Of a DNA stretch of 21,659 nucleotides, positions 15,462 to 21,659 are shown piece by piece. Source of the DNA: an uncultured Spirochaetales bacterium (GTDB lineage: Bacteria > Spirochaetota > Spirochaetia > Sphaerochaetales > Sphaerochaetaceae); assembly GCA_934247875.1 (NCBI GenBank), contig CAKQJZ010000031.1:1-21659 (forward strand), given 5' to 3'. Made by a program: the position numbers and the translations under genes. Position 1 is the first letter of the stretch; each line of letters starts with the position of its first letter. The notes below the pieces were generated by a model, which saw only the letters and a program-made list of their open reading frames with translations, was not told the DNA's origin and searched no databases.

Positions 15462-16434
15462 ATAGATCCCCTTGCATTGTACCATGCGCTGTCATTCTAT
15501 CATTAAGCGCAGTCAGAAAACGTGATTTATCATAAAAATAGCGTGGTGCAATCAATCTATGGCTTGGCGTTTCGCAAACGAGACGCTGTACAATCACATC
15601 TGGGTGCAAAAGCCTCAGCGCACGCTCAGCAATCTCTAAGTGCCGCGCTGTAGAAGAGACAGTAAAGAGCCCTTCTCTATACTCATCTGCTAATCTCGTT
15701 CCACCTGTAATATGTAGATTGTGTATCTTGATAGCCTCGCTCTTTACGCTGCCCACTACTCTGATAGTGTTATCAAAATCAGACTGGATCTCTCCAGGGA
15801 GCCCAAGAATCACATGTGTAGAGAGTTTTAAGCCAAAGCGATGCAAACGCTCAGCTGCGTCTATGTAGCATGCAGCATCATGACCTCTGTTGATCTCTTT
15901 CAAGGTCTCATCATTCGCACTCTGAAGCCCAAGCTCTACCCAGACATCTCTCTCATCGCTCTTATAGGAAGCAAGAAGCCTGCACTTCTCATCATCAAGC
16001 TCATCTGGTCTTGTTGAAACAATGAACTCTCGAAAGTCTCCAAGAGAGAGTGCTTTATCATAGATTGCTTTTAAGTTCTCTACAGAATCATAAGTATTTG
16101 TCCATGACTGGAAATAAAGAGAGACATCCTTTGCTTTGTAACGACGCCTAACAAACTCCTGGCCTTTCTTTATCTGGGCCTCTATTGATGCATAGCGCTG
16201 GATTATCTTAGAGCCAACTTCCTCACTGTAGCTTGAATCATGGTAAAAGCCGCTCTCGCTTTGACGCTGATACACAGCAACAGAGCCAGTGCCATCGCAG
16301 AATGCACACCCACCTGCTTTGTTCTTATCGCGGTTAGGACATGAGAAGCCACCATCAACTCCAACTCTATAGACAGCATGTCCATAGCGCCTCATCAAAT
16401 AGTCAGAATATGTATTCCATCTTGAGTAGCTCAT
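15448..16434 (-). CDS. Radical SAM protein, YhcC/TIGR01212 type
   Basis: A 328-residue radical SAM enzyme. Cluster cysteines are C32, C43 and C46 in the widened motif CPNRDKNKAGGCAFC, which is characteristic of the YhcC group rather than the plain CX3CX2C spacing. DVWVELGLQSANDETL and STHVILGLPGE follow the Elp3-like core, and KIHNLHITGGT is typical of the family. The reaction is not established for this family to my knowledge. It overlaps the patatin gene by 4 nt upstream and fumarase alpha by 14 nt downstream. Its function need not be connected with these neighbours. Confidence 0.9.
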   Translation of the reverse strand: MSYSRWNTYSDYLMRRYGHAVYRVGVDGGFSCPNRDKNKAGGCAFCDGTGSVAVYQRQSESGFYHDSSYSEEVGSKIIQRYASIEAQIKKGQEFVRRRYKAKDVSLYFQSWTNTYDSVENLKAIYDKALSLGDFREFIVSTRPDELDDEKCRLLASYKSDERDVWVELGLQSANDETLKEINRGHDAACYIDAAERLHRFGLKLSTHVILGLPGEIQSDFDNTIRVVGSVKSEAIKIHNLHITGGTRLADEYREGLFTVSSTARHLEIAERALRLLHPDVIVQRLVCETPSHRLIAPRYFYDKSRFLTALNDRMTAHGTMQGDLYEGI

Positions 16435-18623
16435 CTTATACCAGCTTCAATTGTGAGAGAGAATCTCTCTCCATATGAGATATAAGCACTTGCGAATAAG
16501 TGTCCTATTGATGTGTTATAGCCTACGCTTACGACAGAGCCAAGAGAGAATGTTGATAAAGTCGAGAAAGGAGCCAAGGAAGGCTGAGTACTATAATAAT
16601 CTGCAGCACTGCCTTTATGCTTCTCTTTGAACTCTGCAAAAAGCGAAGAATCAAGATAGAACTTGTCATTGAGCAGCTTTACTCTAGCGCCCTCTGAAAG
16701 GTAGATATAATCATGTGTCAATGTACCTGTCTTTGATGTTGTATAGCTCTCCTTAAGCATGCTATTTCGTCTCTTTGTTGAGAGAATAACAGTTGAAATG
16801 CTCTTGACATCCTCAGAGCCTACCTCTCCATAGAAAGACAATCTGCTCTCATAGCCAAATGAAGTTTTCTTAGCAGAAAGGTCTATATCTGCGCCAAGCT
16901 TAAGGCCGGCTGAGAGCTCAAAGCCATTTGCAAGCGTCTCTTTCCAGTCTCTATTTGAATAAGAGATGGAAGTATCCCAATAAGGATAGAGCAAATTCAT
17001 GTAATCAATCAGAACAGTGCCATCATCAGGATTCTTAAAGCGTGCTGGATGTATGTAATCAAGTCCTAAAAATGAATCTATCCTGAAGCTATTGAGTCTA
17101 TTGTAATAGAAGCCTGTTGTGAAGCTTAATGCAATATCTTCTTTGGATATATGGTCATATACATCCTTGATTGAAAGCATAGTCAGATTTCCAAGAGAGA
17201 AATCAAGGCCAATGAAGTATTGTCCTTTAGCTTTCACTAGCGGTGTTGAATAACGAGATAAAAGCTTAAGCGAATCATTATAGATTACAGAGAATGAGAA
17301 GAGAGAACGCGGCGTCAGCCTATATTGAACAGTTGCTGACATAGCAGGATCTATGAAGAAGAATGGCTTATTGAATCCATCATAGCGAAGGCCAAAAGAG
17401 CCTTTAGCTCCAAGCCCTACAACGCCCTCCATGCTCTTATAATACTCAGCTTCCAGCTTTATGACGCCATCTTCGATTTCATAATCTATGCGCTTAATAC
17501 GCTCTGCGCTTCTTATGACATTCAGAAAATTCTCAAGTTCAGAGATTGTCTCTTCATTGATAGGCTTTCCGATAAACTCATTAAATCGCTCGCTGTAGCC
17601 TGAAACAACATCATTCTCTATAGCTTTTATATACTCTGGCTCAATATCATCATAAGAGAGAGGTCTTTCGCTTTGCTTGAGCTTTCTCTCAAGGTAATCG
17701 AAGAACTCTTCATTCTCATCAACAGCCTCTTCGCCACGCTTTAAGATCTCAGCGCTTCTATCGAATGCGATAGTTGAGAATTCATTTACATTAGGAACTA
17801 TAACGCAATCAGCCAGCTCATAGTTAGGAATTGAGTTTACAAGAGTTATTACGCTTGAGAACGCTGAAAAAGCACCTGAGAGCGTATCATAATCCTCATT
17901 TTCGTGGCCATTCTTATTCTTAGCGTCATTGACGTCCACTGCTAGCACAATATCTGCACCCATCTCTTTAGCAATGTTCACAGGAAGGTTATTTACCATT
18001 CCTCCATCCATTACATAGACATTATCTGAAAGCTTTACAGGTGAGAAAATAAGAGGCAGCGACATAGAAGATCTCATCGCTTTATATAGAGAGCCTGATG
18101 AGAAGACAATCTCTTTAGCATTGACTACATCTGTGCCTATAGCTCTGAAAGGAATCGAAAGCTTATCAAAATCATCTACATCAAGGACTTTAGCGAGGTT
18201 CTTTCTTATGAAGCCAGAGAGAGCCTGGTCATTTAGAATACCATTTGATGTGCCTAGTCCTTTCTTTCCAAAGCCAGTAACTATCAGATTGGTATTTACT
18301 GCGTTTGGCTCGCCTTCTACATATATATTCTCAGCTTCATTGTCGAGTCTGATTATAATGCTCATCAGATCTGTATCTTCAAGCAGCCTTTCAATATCTT
18401 TTCCTGACCACCCTGATGCGTAGAAAGCTCCGACTAACGCACCCATGCTTGTCCCGACAATCATATCAGGAACGATGCCACGCCTATCGAGTTCTTTCAG
18501 AATAGCAACATGAGAAATACCTCTTGCGCCACCGCCTGAGAGAACAAGGCCGAACTTAGGCTTAGAGAAGAGAGAAGAGATCAGAACTGAGAATAGGACT
18601 AAAGAAGCGATTATCTTTTTCAT
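16431..18623 (-). CDS. Patatin-like phospholipase with Omp85/BamA-like C-terminal barrel
   Basis: A secreted or outer-membrane protein of 730 residues. The signal peptide is about 1-20 (hydrophobic core, SLFS then KPKF). The patatin domain (~24-310) has the GGGARG oxyanion loop (30-35), the GTSMG nucleophile elbow (S59) and DGG (D206) of the Ser-Asp dyad. A short POTRA-like segment (~335-400) leads to a beta-rich region (~400-730) with alternating aromatic strands, like the RssA/PlpD-type outer-membrane phospholipases. The probable role is phospholipid hydrolysis at or across the outer membrane. The last residues IEAGIR lack the usual terminal aromatic residue. It overlaps fmt and the radical SAM gene by 4 nt each. 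Confidence 0.92.
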   Translation of the reverse strand: MKKIIASLVLFSVLISSLFSKPKFGLVLSGGGARGISHVAILKELDRRGIVPDMIVGTSMGALVGAFYASGWSGKDIERLLEDTDLMSIIIRLDNEAENIYVEGEPNAVNTNLIVTGFGKKGLGTSNGILNDQALSGFIRKNLAKVLDVDDFDKLSIPFRAIGTDVVNAKEIVFSSGSLYKAMRSSMSLPLIFSPVKLSDNVYVMDGGMVNNLPVNIAKEMGADIVLAVDVNDAKNKNGHENEDYDTLSGAFSAFSSVITLVNSIPNYELADCVIVPNVNEFSTIAFDRSAEILKRGEEAVDENEEFFDYLERKLKQSERPLSYDDIEPEYIKAIENDVVSGYSERFNEFIGKPINEETISELENFLNVIRSAERIKRIDYEIEDGVIKLEAEYYKSMEGVVGLGAKGSFGLRYDGFNKPFFFIDPAMSATVQYRLTPRSLFSFSVIYNDSLKLLSRYSTPLVKAKGQYFIGLDFSLGNLTMLSIKDVYDHISKEDIALSFTTGFYYNRLNSFRIDSFLGLDYIHPARFKNPDDGTVLIDYMNLLYPYWDTSISYSNRDWKETLANGFELSAGLKLGADIDLSAKKTSFGYESRLSFYGEVGSEDVKSISTVILSTKRRNSMLKESYTTSKTGTLTHDYIYLSEGARVKLLNDKFYLDSSLFAEFKEKHKGSAADYYSTQPSLAPFSTLSTFSLGSVVSVGYNTSIGHLFASAYISYGERFSLTIEAGIR

Positions 18624-19546
18624 ACAAATGCATTTCCAATTACATTCTTCTGACCATTTAAGTATGAGTGGATATCCATCTCCTTCTTAGCAGGAGGCAG
18701 AACTCTTGTTATATATATTGCACCGTCTCCAGCAGCAACTTTCAATCCCTTCGTCTTATCAAACTCCAATATAGTTCCAGGAGCTGCATCTGTACTATCA
18801 AAAGGCTCGAATGCTGAGCCATACACACCTGTAATATATAGCTTCTCACCATTTAGCATGCCATACGCTTTAGGCCATGGATAGCAAGCTCTGATCAGAG
18901 AGTGTATCTCTTTCGCACTCTTTTTAAAGTCTATAGCACCCTCATCTTTATTGACAAATGAAGTATAGCTTGGCTCGCCCTGCTGCTCAGTCAGAACAAT
19001 ATTATCAATATCATTAAGCACAGAAATAACCGCATCAGGAACAATATGAGCAACTCTCTCAGTAAGAGATGCTTCTGTCTCATTGCCTTCAAGCGGAAAG
19101 GAAACAGCCTTATATATCCTTCCTTCATCGACTCCAAGCGCAATCTCCTGAAGTGTTACAGCCCCACTTTGAAGAGAGTCCTTGATTATATTATATATAG
19201 GAGAACACCCTCTATACATCGGAAGTAGAGAGGGATGCACATTCATAGTGCGGCTAAAAAGTGATAAGAACTTAGGGCCAAAGATCTTTCCATAACAGAA
19301 AGATATAAGCATATCTGCATTATACTCGCTGACCTTCTCTCTAGCTTCACGCTTTAAAGTAGACGGAGTATAGACATCAAGCCCCAGCTCCAATGCTCGC
19401 TTCTTGATAGGAGAAGGCAGCAAAGTCTTTCCTCTTTTTCCTGGAGCATCAGGACTTGTCAGAACAAGAGCAATAAGATGCTCTTTAAAAAGCGCATCTA
19501 AAAGAGGCAGTGCTATATCACCAGTTGCAGCAAAAACGATTCTCAA
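18620..19546 (-). CDS. fmt: Methionyl-tRNA formyltransferase
   Basis: Formylates initiator Met-tRNA using 10-formyltetrahydrofolate. The catalytic residues are N102 and H104 (NVHPSLLPMYRG) and D140 (LGVDEGRIY). SPDAPGKRGKTLLPSPIK is the conserved tRNA-contact loop, and a C-terminal OB-like domain follows residue ~200. The 308-residue length is normal. The start codon is TTG, overlapping the def stop as TTGA; AGGAAG lies about 8 nt upstream. Pairing with def is the classical arrangement. The sequence is somewhat divergent: FAATGD replaces the usual FMGTPDF near the start. Confidence 0.95.
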   Translation of the reverse strand: MRIVFAATGDIALPLLDALFKEHLIALVLTSPDAPGKRGKTLLPSPIKKRALELGLDVYTPSTLKREAREKVSEYNADMLISFCYGKIFGPKFLSLFSRTMNVHPSLLPMYRGCSPIYNIIKDSLQSGAVTLQEIALGVDEGRIYKAVSFPLEGNETEASLTERVAHIVPDAVISVLNDIDNIVLTEQQGEPSYTSFVNKDEGAIDFKKSAKEIHSLIRACYPWPKAYGMLNGEKLYITGVYGSAFEPFDSTDAAPGTILEFDKTKGLKVAAGDGAIYITRVLPPAKKEMDIHSYLNGQKNVIGNAFV

Positions 19547-20052
19547 ACCTTTATCTTCCTTTTTCTTGGCTTGTTCTTCTTCTCATATATATGGATCATT
19601 CTTTCCTTTTCTTTCTCTGGAAGATGATCTATATAAAGCTTTCCATGAAGATGGTCATTCTCATGCTGAATGACTCTTGCTAGAAGTCCATCTGCTTTCA
19701 TTGTAAATGGCTTGCCTTTTACATTCTGAGCCTGGATAGTAACCTTAAGTGGTCTGATTACTTCATGGTATACACCAGGAATAGATAAGCAGCCCTCCTC
19801 ATAAGGACCTTCTTCAACACTTGTTTCTATAATAGTAGGATTGATGAAAGCAAGTGGCTCAGCGTTAGGGATCTTAACAACGAAAATACGCTTTGAAACA
19901 CCAACCTGAGGACCAGCAAGGCCAACACCATCAGCCTCAGCAAGAGTATCAAACATAGCATCAACTAGCATAGCTAGAGCAGAATCAAATTCTTTGACAT
20001 CAGAGCATTCTGAACGGAGAATTTCATCTCCTAAAGTAACAATATCCAACAT
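19543..20052 (-). CDS. def: Peptide deformylase
   Basis: Removes the formyl group from new polypeptides. All three family motifs are present: GVGLAGPQ (42-49), EGCLS (metal ligand C88) and QHENDHLHG (H130, catalytic E131, H134). The length of 169 residues is typical, with a Lys/Arg-rich tail. It heads the six-gene chain and overlaps fmt by 4 nt. No SD precedes the ATG at 20052, and its promoter lies only 7 nt upstream, so the mRNA may be leaderless. Confidence 0.97.
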   Translation of the reverse strand: MLDIVTLGDEILRSECSDVKEFDSALAMLVDAMFDTLAEADGVGLAGPQVGVSKRIFVVKIPNAEPLAFINPTIIETSVEEGPYEEGCLSIPGVYHEVIRPLKVTIQAQNVKGKPFTMKADGLLARVIQHENDHLHGKLYIDHLPEKEKERMIHIYEKKNKPRKRKIKV

Positions 20053-20059
20053 GCTTATG

Positions 20060-20088
20060 ATGGTAGTTTACGCAACTTTTATCGTCAA
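20060..20088 (-). promoter_or_regulatory. def promoter
   Basis: TTGACG (complement at 20083-20088; 5 of 6), a 17-nt spacer, and TACCAT (complement at 20060-20065; 4 of 6) fill the 38-nt gap before def. The -10 ends 7 nt before the ATG. The layout matches that of the his leader promoter, including the same -35 hexamer. Confidence 0.55.
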
Positions 20089-20090
20089 CC

Positions 20091-20636
20091 CTAGATGACT
20101 ATATCTGCTCTGTTCATAATGTCGAAATGTGAGAAGTAGCGCTCTTCCATGACAATCCATTTCGTCTTGAACATCTCAAGCTTTGAAGGATCTCGCAGCT
20201 CTAAACGCCTAAGCTGCTCTTCTCTATCTACATCTTTGAAAATCAGCAAATCATAATAAGAGCCAAACAGAGGATGCGCAGCGTATGAGCCTTCGACTAT
20301 CTTAATATCACTTTTATCGATATAAACATCATCTGAGAAAGAGCCGATAGAGCAATCAAACTTCTTATAAGAAAACTCTCTGCCACTTCTCAGCATAGGA
20401 ATAACATCAGAGATGAATCTCTCATAATCAACATTTCCACCAGGCTCTGAAAGACGCTCTTCAGACCTCTTATCAAAAGGCAGAAAGAAATCATCCATAT
20501 GTATTATTGGCGCATACAAAATAGACGAAAGACTCTCAGAAAGCGTACTCTTGCCAGCAGCTGCTCTGCCATCAAGCGCTATTATCTTTGCGCCTCTTTT
20601 ATTTATCTCATCAACTATTCTTTCAATATCATTCAC
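20091..20636 (-). CDS. Uridine kinase-like P-loop kinase
   Basis: A P-loop protein of about 181 residues related to uridine kinase/AAA-type small kinases. Walker A is GRAAAGKS (23-30), with IIHMDDFF (D48/D49) as the acidic substrate/Mg site and KIVEGSYAAHP as the motif typical of this group. RRLELRDPSKLEMFKTKW forms the lid. The substrate is not determined by sequence. The frame stays open to a TTG at 20714, but the extra 26 residues are hydrophobic and unlike the family, so the GTG at 20636 is chosen. Neither start has an SD, so the start is uncertain. Confidence 0.75.
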   Translation of the reverse strand: MNDIERIVDEINKRGAKIIALDGRAAAGKSTLSESLSSILYAPIIHMDDFFLPFDKRSEERLSEPGGNVDYERFISDVIPMLRSGREFSYKKFDCSIGSFSDDVYIDKSDIKIVEGSYAAHPLFGSYYDLLIFKDVDREEQLRRLELRDPSKLEMFKTKWIVMEERYFSHFDIMNRADIVI

Positions 20637-20723
20637 ACTTTGATTATGAATAAAGAGAAAACAATAAGCTAGTGAATTTTTAAAGTTAGCACCTCTAACA
20701 AATATAAACAACAATAACCATAC

Positions 20724-20751
20724 ATAATATGTTTATTTAATTCTATAACAA
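20724..20751 (-). promoter_or_regulatory. Putative promoter of the kinase gene
   Basis: TTGTTA (complement at 20746-20751) and TATTAT (complement at 20724-20729) are 16 nt apart. The surrounding region is very AT-rich, so chance matches are easy. Transcription from here would give a 5' untranslated stretch of about 80 nt before the GTG at 20636. Confidence 0.3.
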
Positions 20752-20836
20752 AGAATTGAACATTAGTTAACAACACTTACAAATACTAGCGACACTCATG
20801 CAATCTTAATTTTTCCCATTGAGAGAGAACATGAAT

Positions 20837-20842
20837 TATAAT
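20837..20842 (+). promoter_or_regulatory. -10 element of the barrel-like protein gene
   Basis: A perfect TATAAT lies in the intergenic stretch 20637-20922, about 80 nt before the ATG at 20923. No clear -35 stands at 16-18 nt; TTGAGA at 20819-20824 is only 12 nt away. The rest of this stretch is AT-rich and shows no gene. An AAGGAG at 20861-20866 is not followed by a start codon. Confidence 0.4.
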
Positions 20843-20922
20843 AATAAAAACAAAATTGTGAAGGAGTATAAACAAAAGGAATATCTGATCAAACACGACT
20901 AATAAAACTAAGAGGAGTGACT

Positions 20923-21552
20923 ATGAAGAAAAAAGCAATACTATTGGTTTTACTATTAACCCTGGCGCTATCACTATTTGCGGCAGAAAACGAAGACGTG
21001 AAAAAAGACAAGTGGAACATCTATCTAGGAACAGGAGTGTATGTCAGCCAGCTGGGAGTTTCGCGTGATATCAAAGATATGGAGGTAGGTCTTAATTTCA
21101 ATTCAGGATTCCCAAACATCTTCATCTACTCATTATTCAATATGGAAGATGTTGAAGGAAAGACAAAGGGAGAGCAGGCACTGGAGTATCTAAAAGAGAG
21201 CCTTACACTTGCCTATGCAGGAGATATCTACTTCAAATATGATGTAGTAAAGAAAGACAATATCGACTTCGATCTCTCTGTAGGAATAGCTGGACTATAC
21301 ACAGCTGATTTCATAGGTTCAGAGATTATGGCAGGCTTTATAGAAGCAGGCACAAGATTCTCATACAACTTCAAGAATGGTCATGGCATATATGCAGAAG
21401 TCAATGTACCTATATATGCAATCTTGAGAACAACAGATAGCGATGGAGCAAGCACAGTCGAACACGCGCTGCTCTTCGGCAATGACCTAGCAACACTTGC
21501 ATCTATAACAGGTCTATGCTGCACTCGCATAGGATACAGATTCTCGTTCTGA
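20923..21552 (+). CDS. Secreted, barrel-like hypothetical protein
   Basis: A 209-residue protein with a clear signal peptide (MKKKAILLVLLLTLALSLFA, cleavage near residue 20). The mature part is made of short alternating strands (NIYLGTGVYVSQLGV, IDFDLSVGIAGLYTADF, HGIYAEVNVPIYAIL). It ends in RIGYRFSF, whose terminal Phe fits the outer-membrane beta-barrel signal. I do not recognise the family. The frame opens at GTG 20917, but AGAGGAG overlaps that codon and lies 5 nt before the ATG at 20923, which decides the start. Two adjacent Cys near the C-terminus are unusual for a barrel strand. Function is unknown. Confidence 0.75.
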   Translation: MKKKAILLVLLLTLALSLFAAENEDVKKDKWNIYLGTGVYVSQLGVSRDIKDMEVGLNFNSGFPNIFIYSLFNMEDVEGKTKGEQALEYLKESLTLAYAGDIYFKYDVVKKDNIDFDLSVGIAGLYTADFIGSEIMAGFIEAGTRFSYNFKNGHGIYAEVNVPIYAILRTTDSDGASTVEHALLFGNDLATLASITGLCCTRIGYRFSF

Positions 21553-21629
21553 TTAAATAAGAGCTAAGCAGGGGCATTCCTTCAATGCTGTCAACTTAAG
21601 GATTTAAAGCATTTTTAGGCAAATCATAT

Positions 21630-21659
21630 TAGGTCATAATCGTAATTGGTTATGGCCTA
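21630..21659 (+). terminator. Possible terminator hairpin at window end
   Basis: Arms 21630-21641 and 21648-21659 form a 12-bp stem (two G-U pairs as RNA) with a GTAATT loop, ending exactly at the window edge. A T-run, if any, would lie beyond. It could terminate the barrel-protein transcript. The 77 nt between the stop codon and the hairpin contain no gene. Confidence 0.35.

Noticed and set aside
20637..20714. Upstream extension of the kinase to the TTG at 20714
   Set aside because: The added residues are hydrophobic and AT-driven, there is no SD, and family similarity begins at about the GTG at 20636.
1..21659. CRISPR arrays, tRNA or rRNA genes, prophage or defence cassette
   Set aside because: No direct-repeat arrays, cloverleaf-like segments or phage/defence genes were seen on either strand. 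The window is mainly housekeeping genes.

Overview
This 21.7 kb window is moderately AT-rich, gene-dense bacterial chromosome. The cell is a diderm: it has apolipoprotein N-acyltransferase, a patatin-type phospholipase fused to an Omp85-like barrel, and a small secreted barrel-like protein. Low GC, very tight gene packing and the mix of families suggest a host-associated spirochaete (Spirochaetales/Sphaerochaetaceae type). That placement is inference; there is no rRNA or marker gene here to settle it.

Layout. (1) 1-450: two hairpins, an IS200/IS605-like palindrome, and a fragment of exodeoxyribonuclease III that stops after about 53 codons at the palindrome. (2) 452-5832 (+): lnt, broken by a +1 frame change exactly between its seven-helix membrane half and its nitrilase half, then a large SWIM/SNF2 helicase. 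(3) 5824-12760 (-): a complete, tightly overlapped histidine operon hisG-D-C-B-H-A-F-IE, in the same order as in enterobacteria. It is preceded by a short leader peptide with four His codons and a terminator hairpin, a classical attenuator. HisB keeps a shortened N-terminal region that looks like a decayed phosphatase domain lacking its catalytic aspartates. (4) 12778-14125: a DUF308/HdeD-like membrane protein (-) and a divergent YjjG-like HAD phosphatase (+). (5) 14122-20052 (-): a six-gene overlapping chain, def-fmt-patatin/Omp85-radical SAM (YhcC type)-fumarase alpha-fumarase beta. (6) 20091-20636 (-): a uridine-kinase-like P-loop protein. (7) 20923-21552 (+): a secreted barrel-like protein with its own promoter.

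How the genes work together. The his operon encodes all steps from PRPP/ATP to histidine except a convincing histidinol-phosphate phosphatase, which probably comes from elsewhere. def and fmt handle formyl-methionine. Most junctions inside operons are short overlaps or gaps of a few bases with internal Shine-Dalgarno (SD) sequences. In contrast, several genes at the start of transcripts (lnt, the his leader, the HAD gene, def, perhaps exoA) have no SD and carry a -10-like hexamer only 6-7 nt before the start codon, suggesting leaderless mRNAs. The most interesting points are the apparently leaderless His-leader attenuator, the vestigial HisB phosphatase domain, the split lnt and the truncated exoA next to an IS605-type end.
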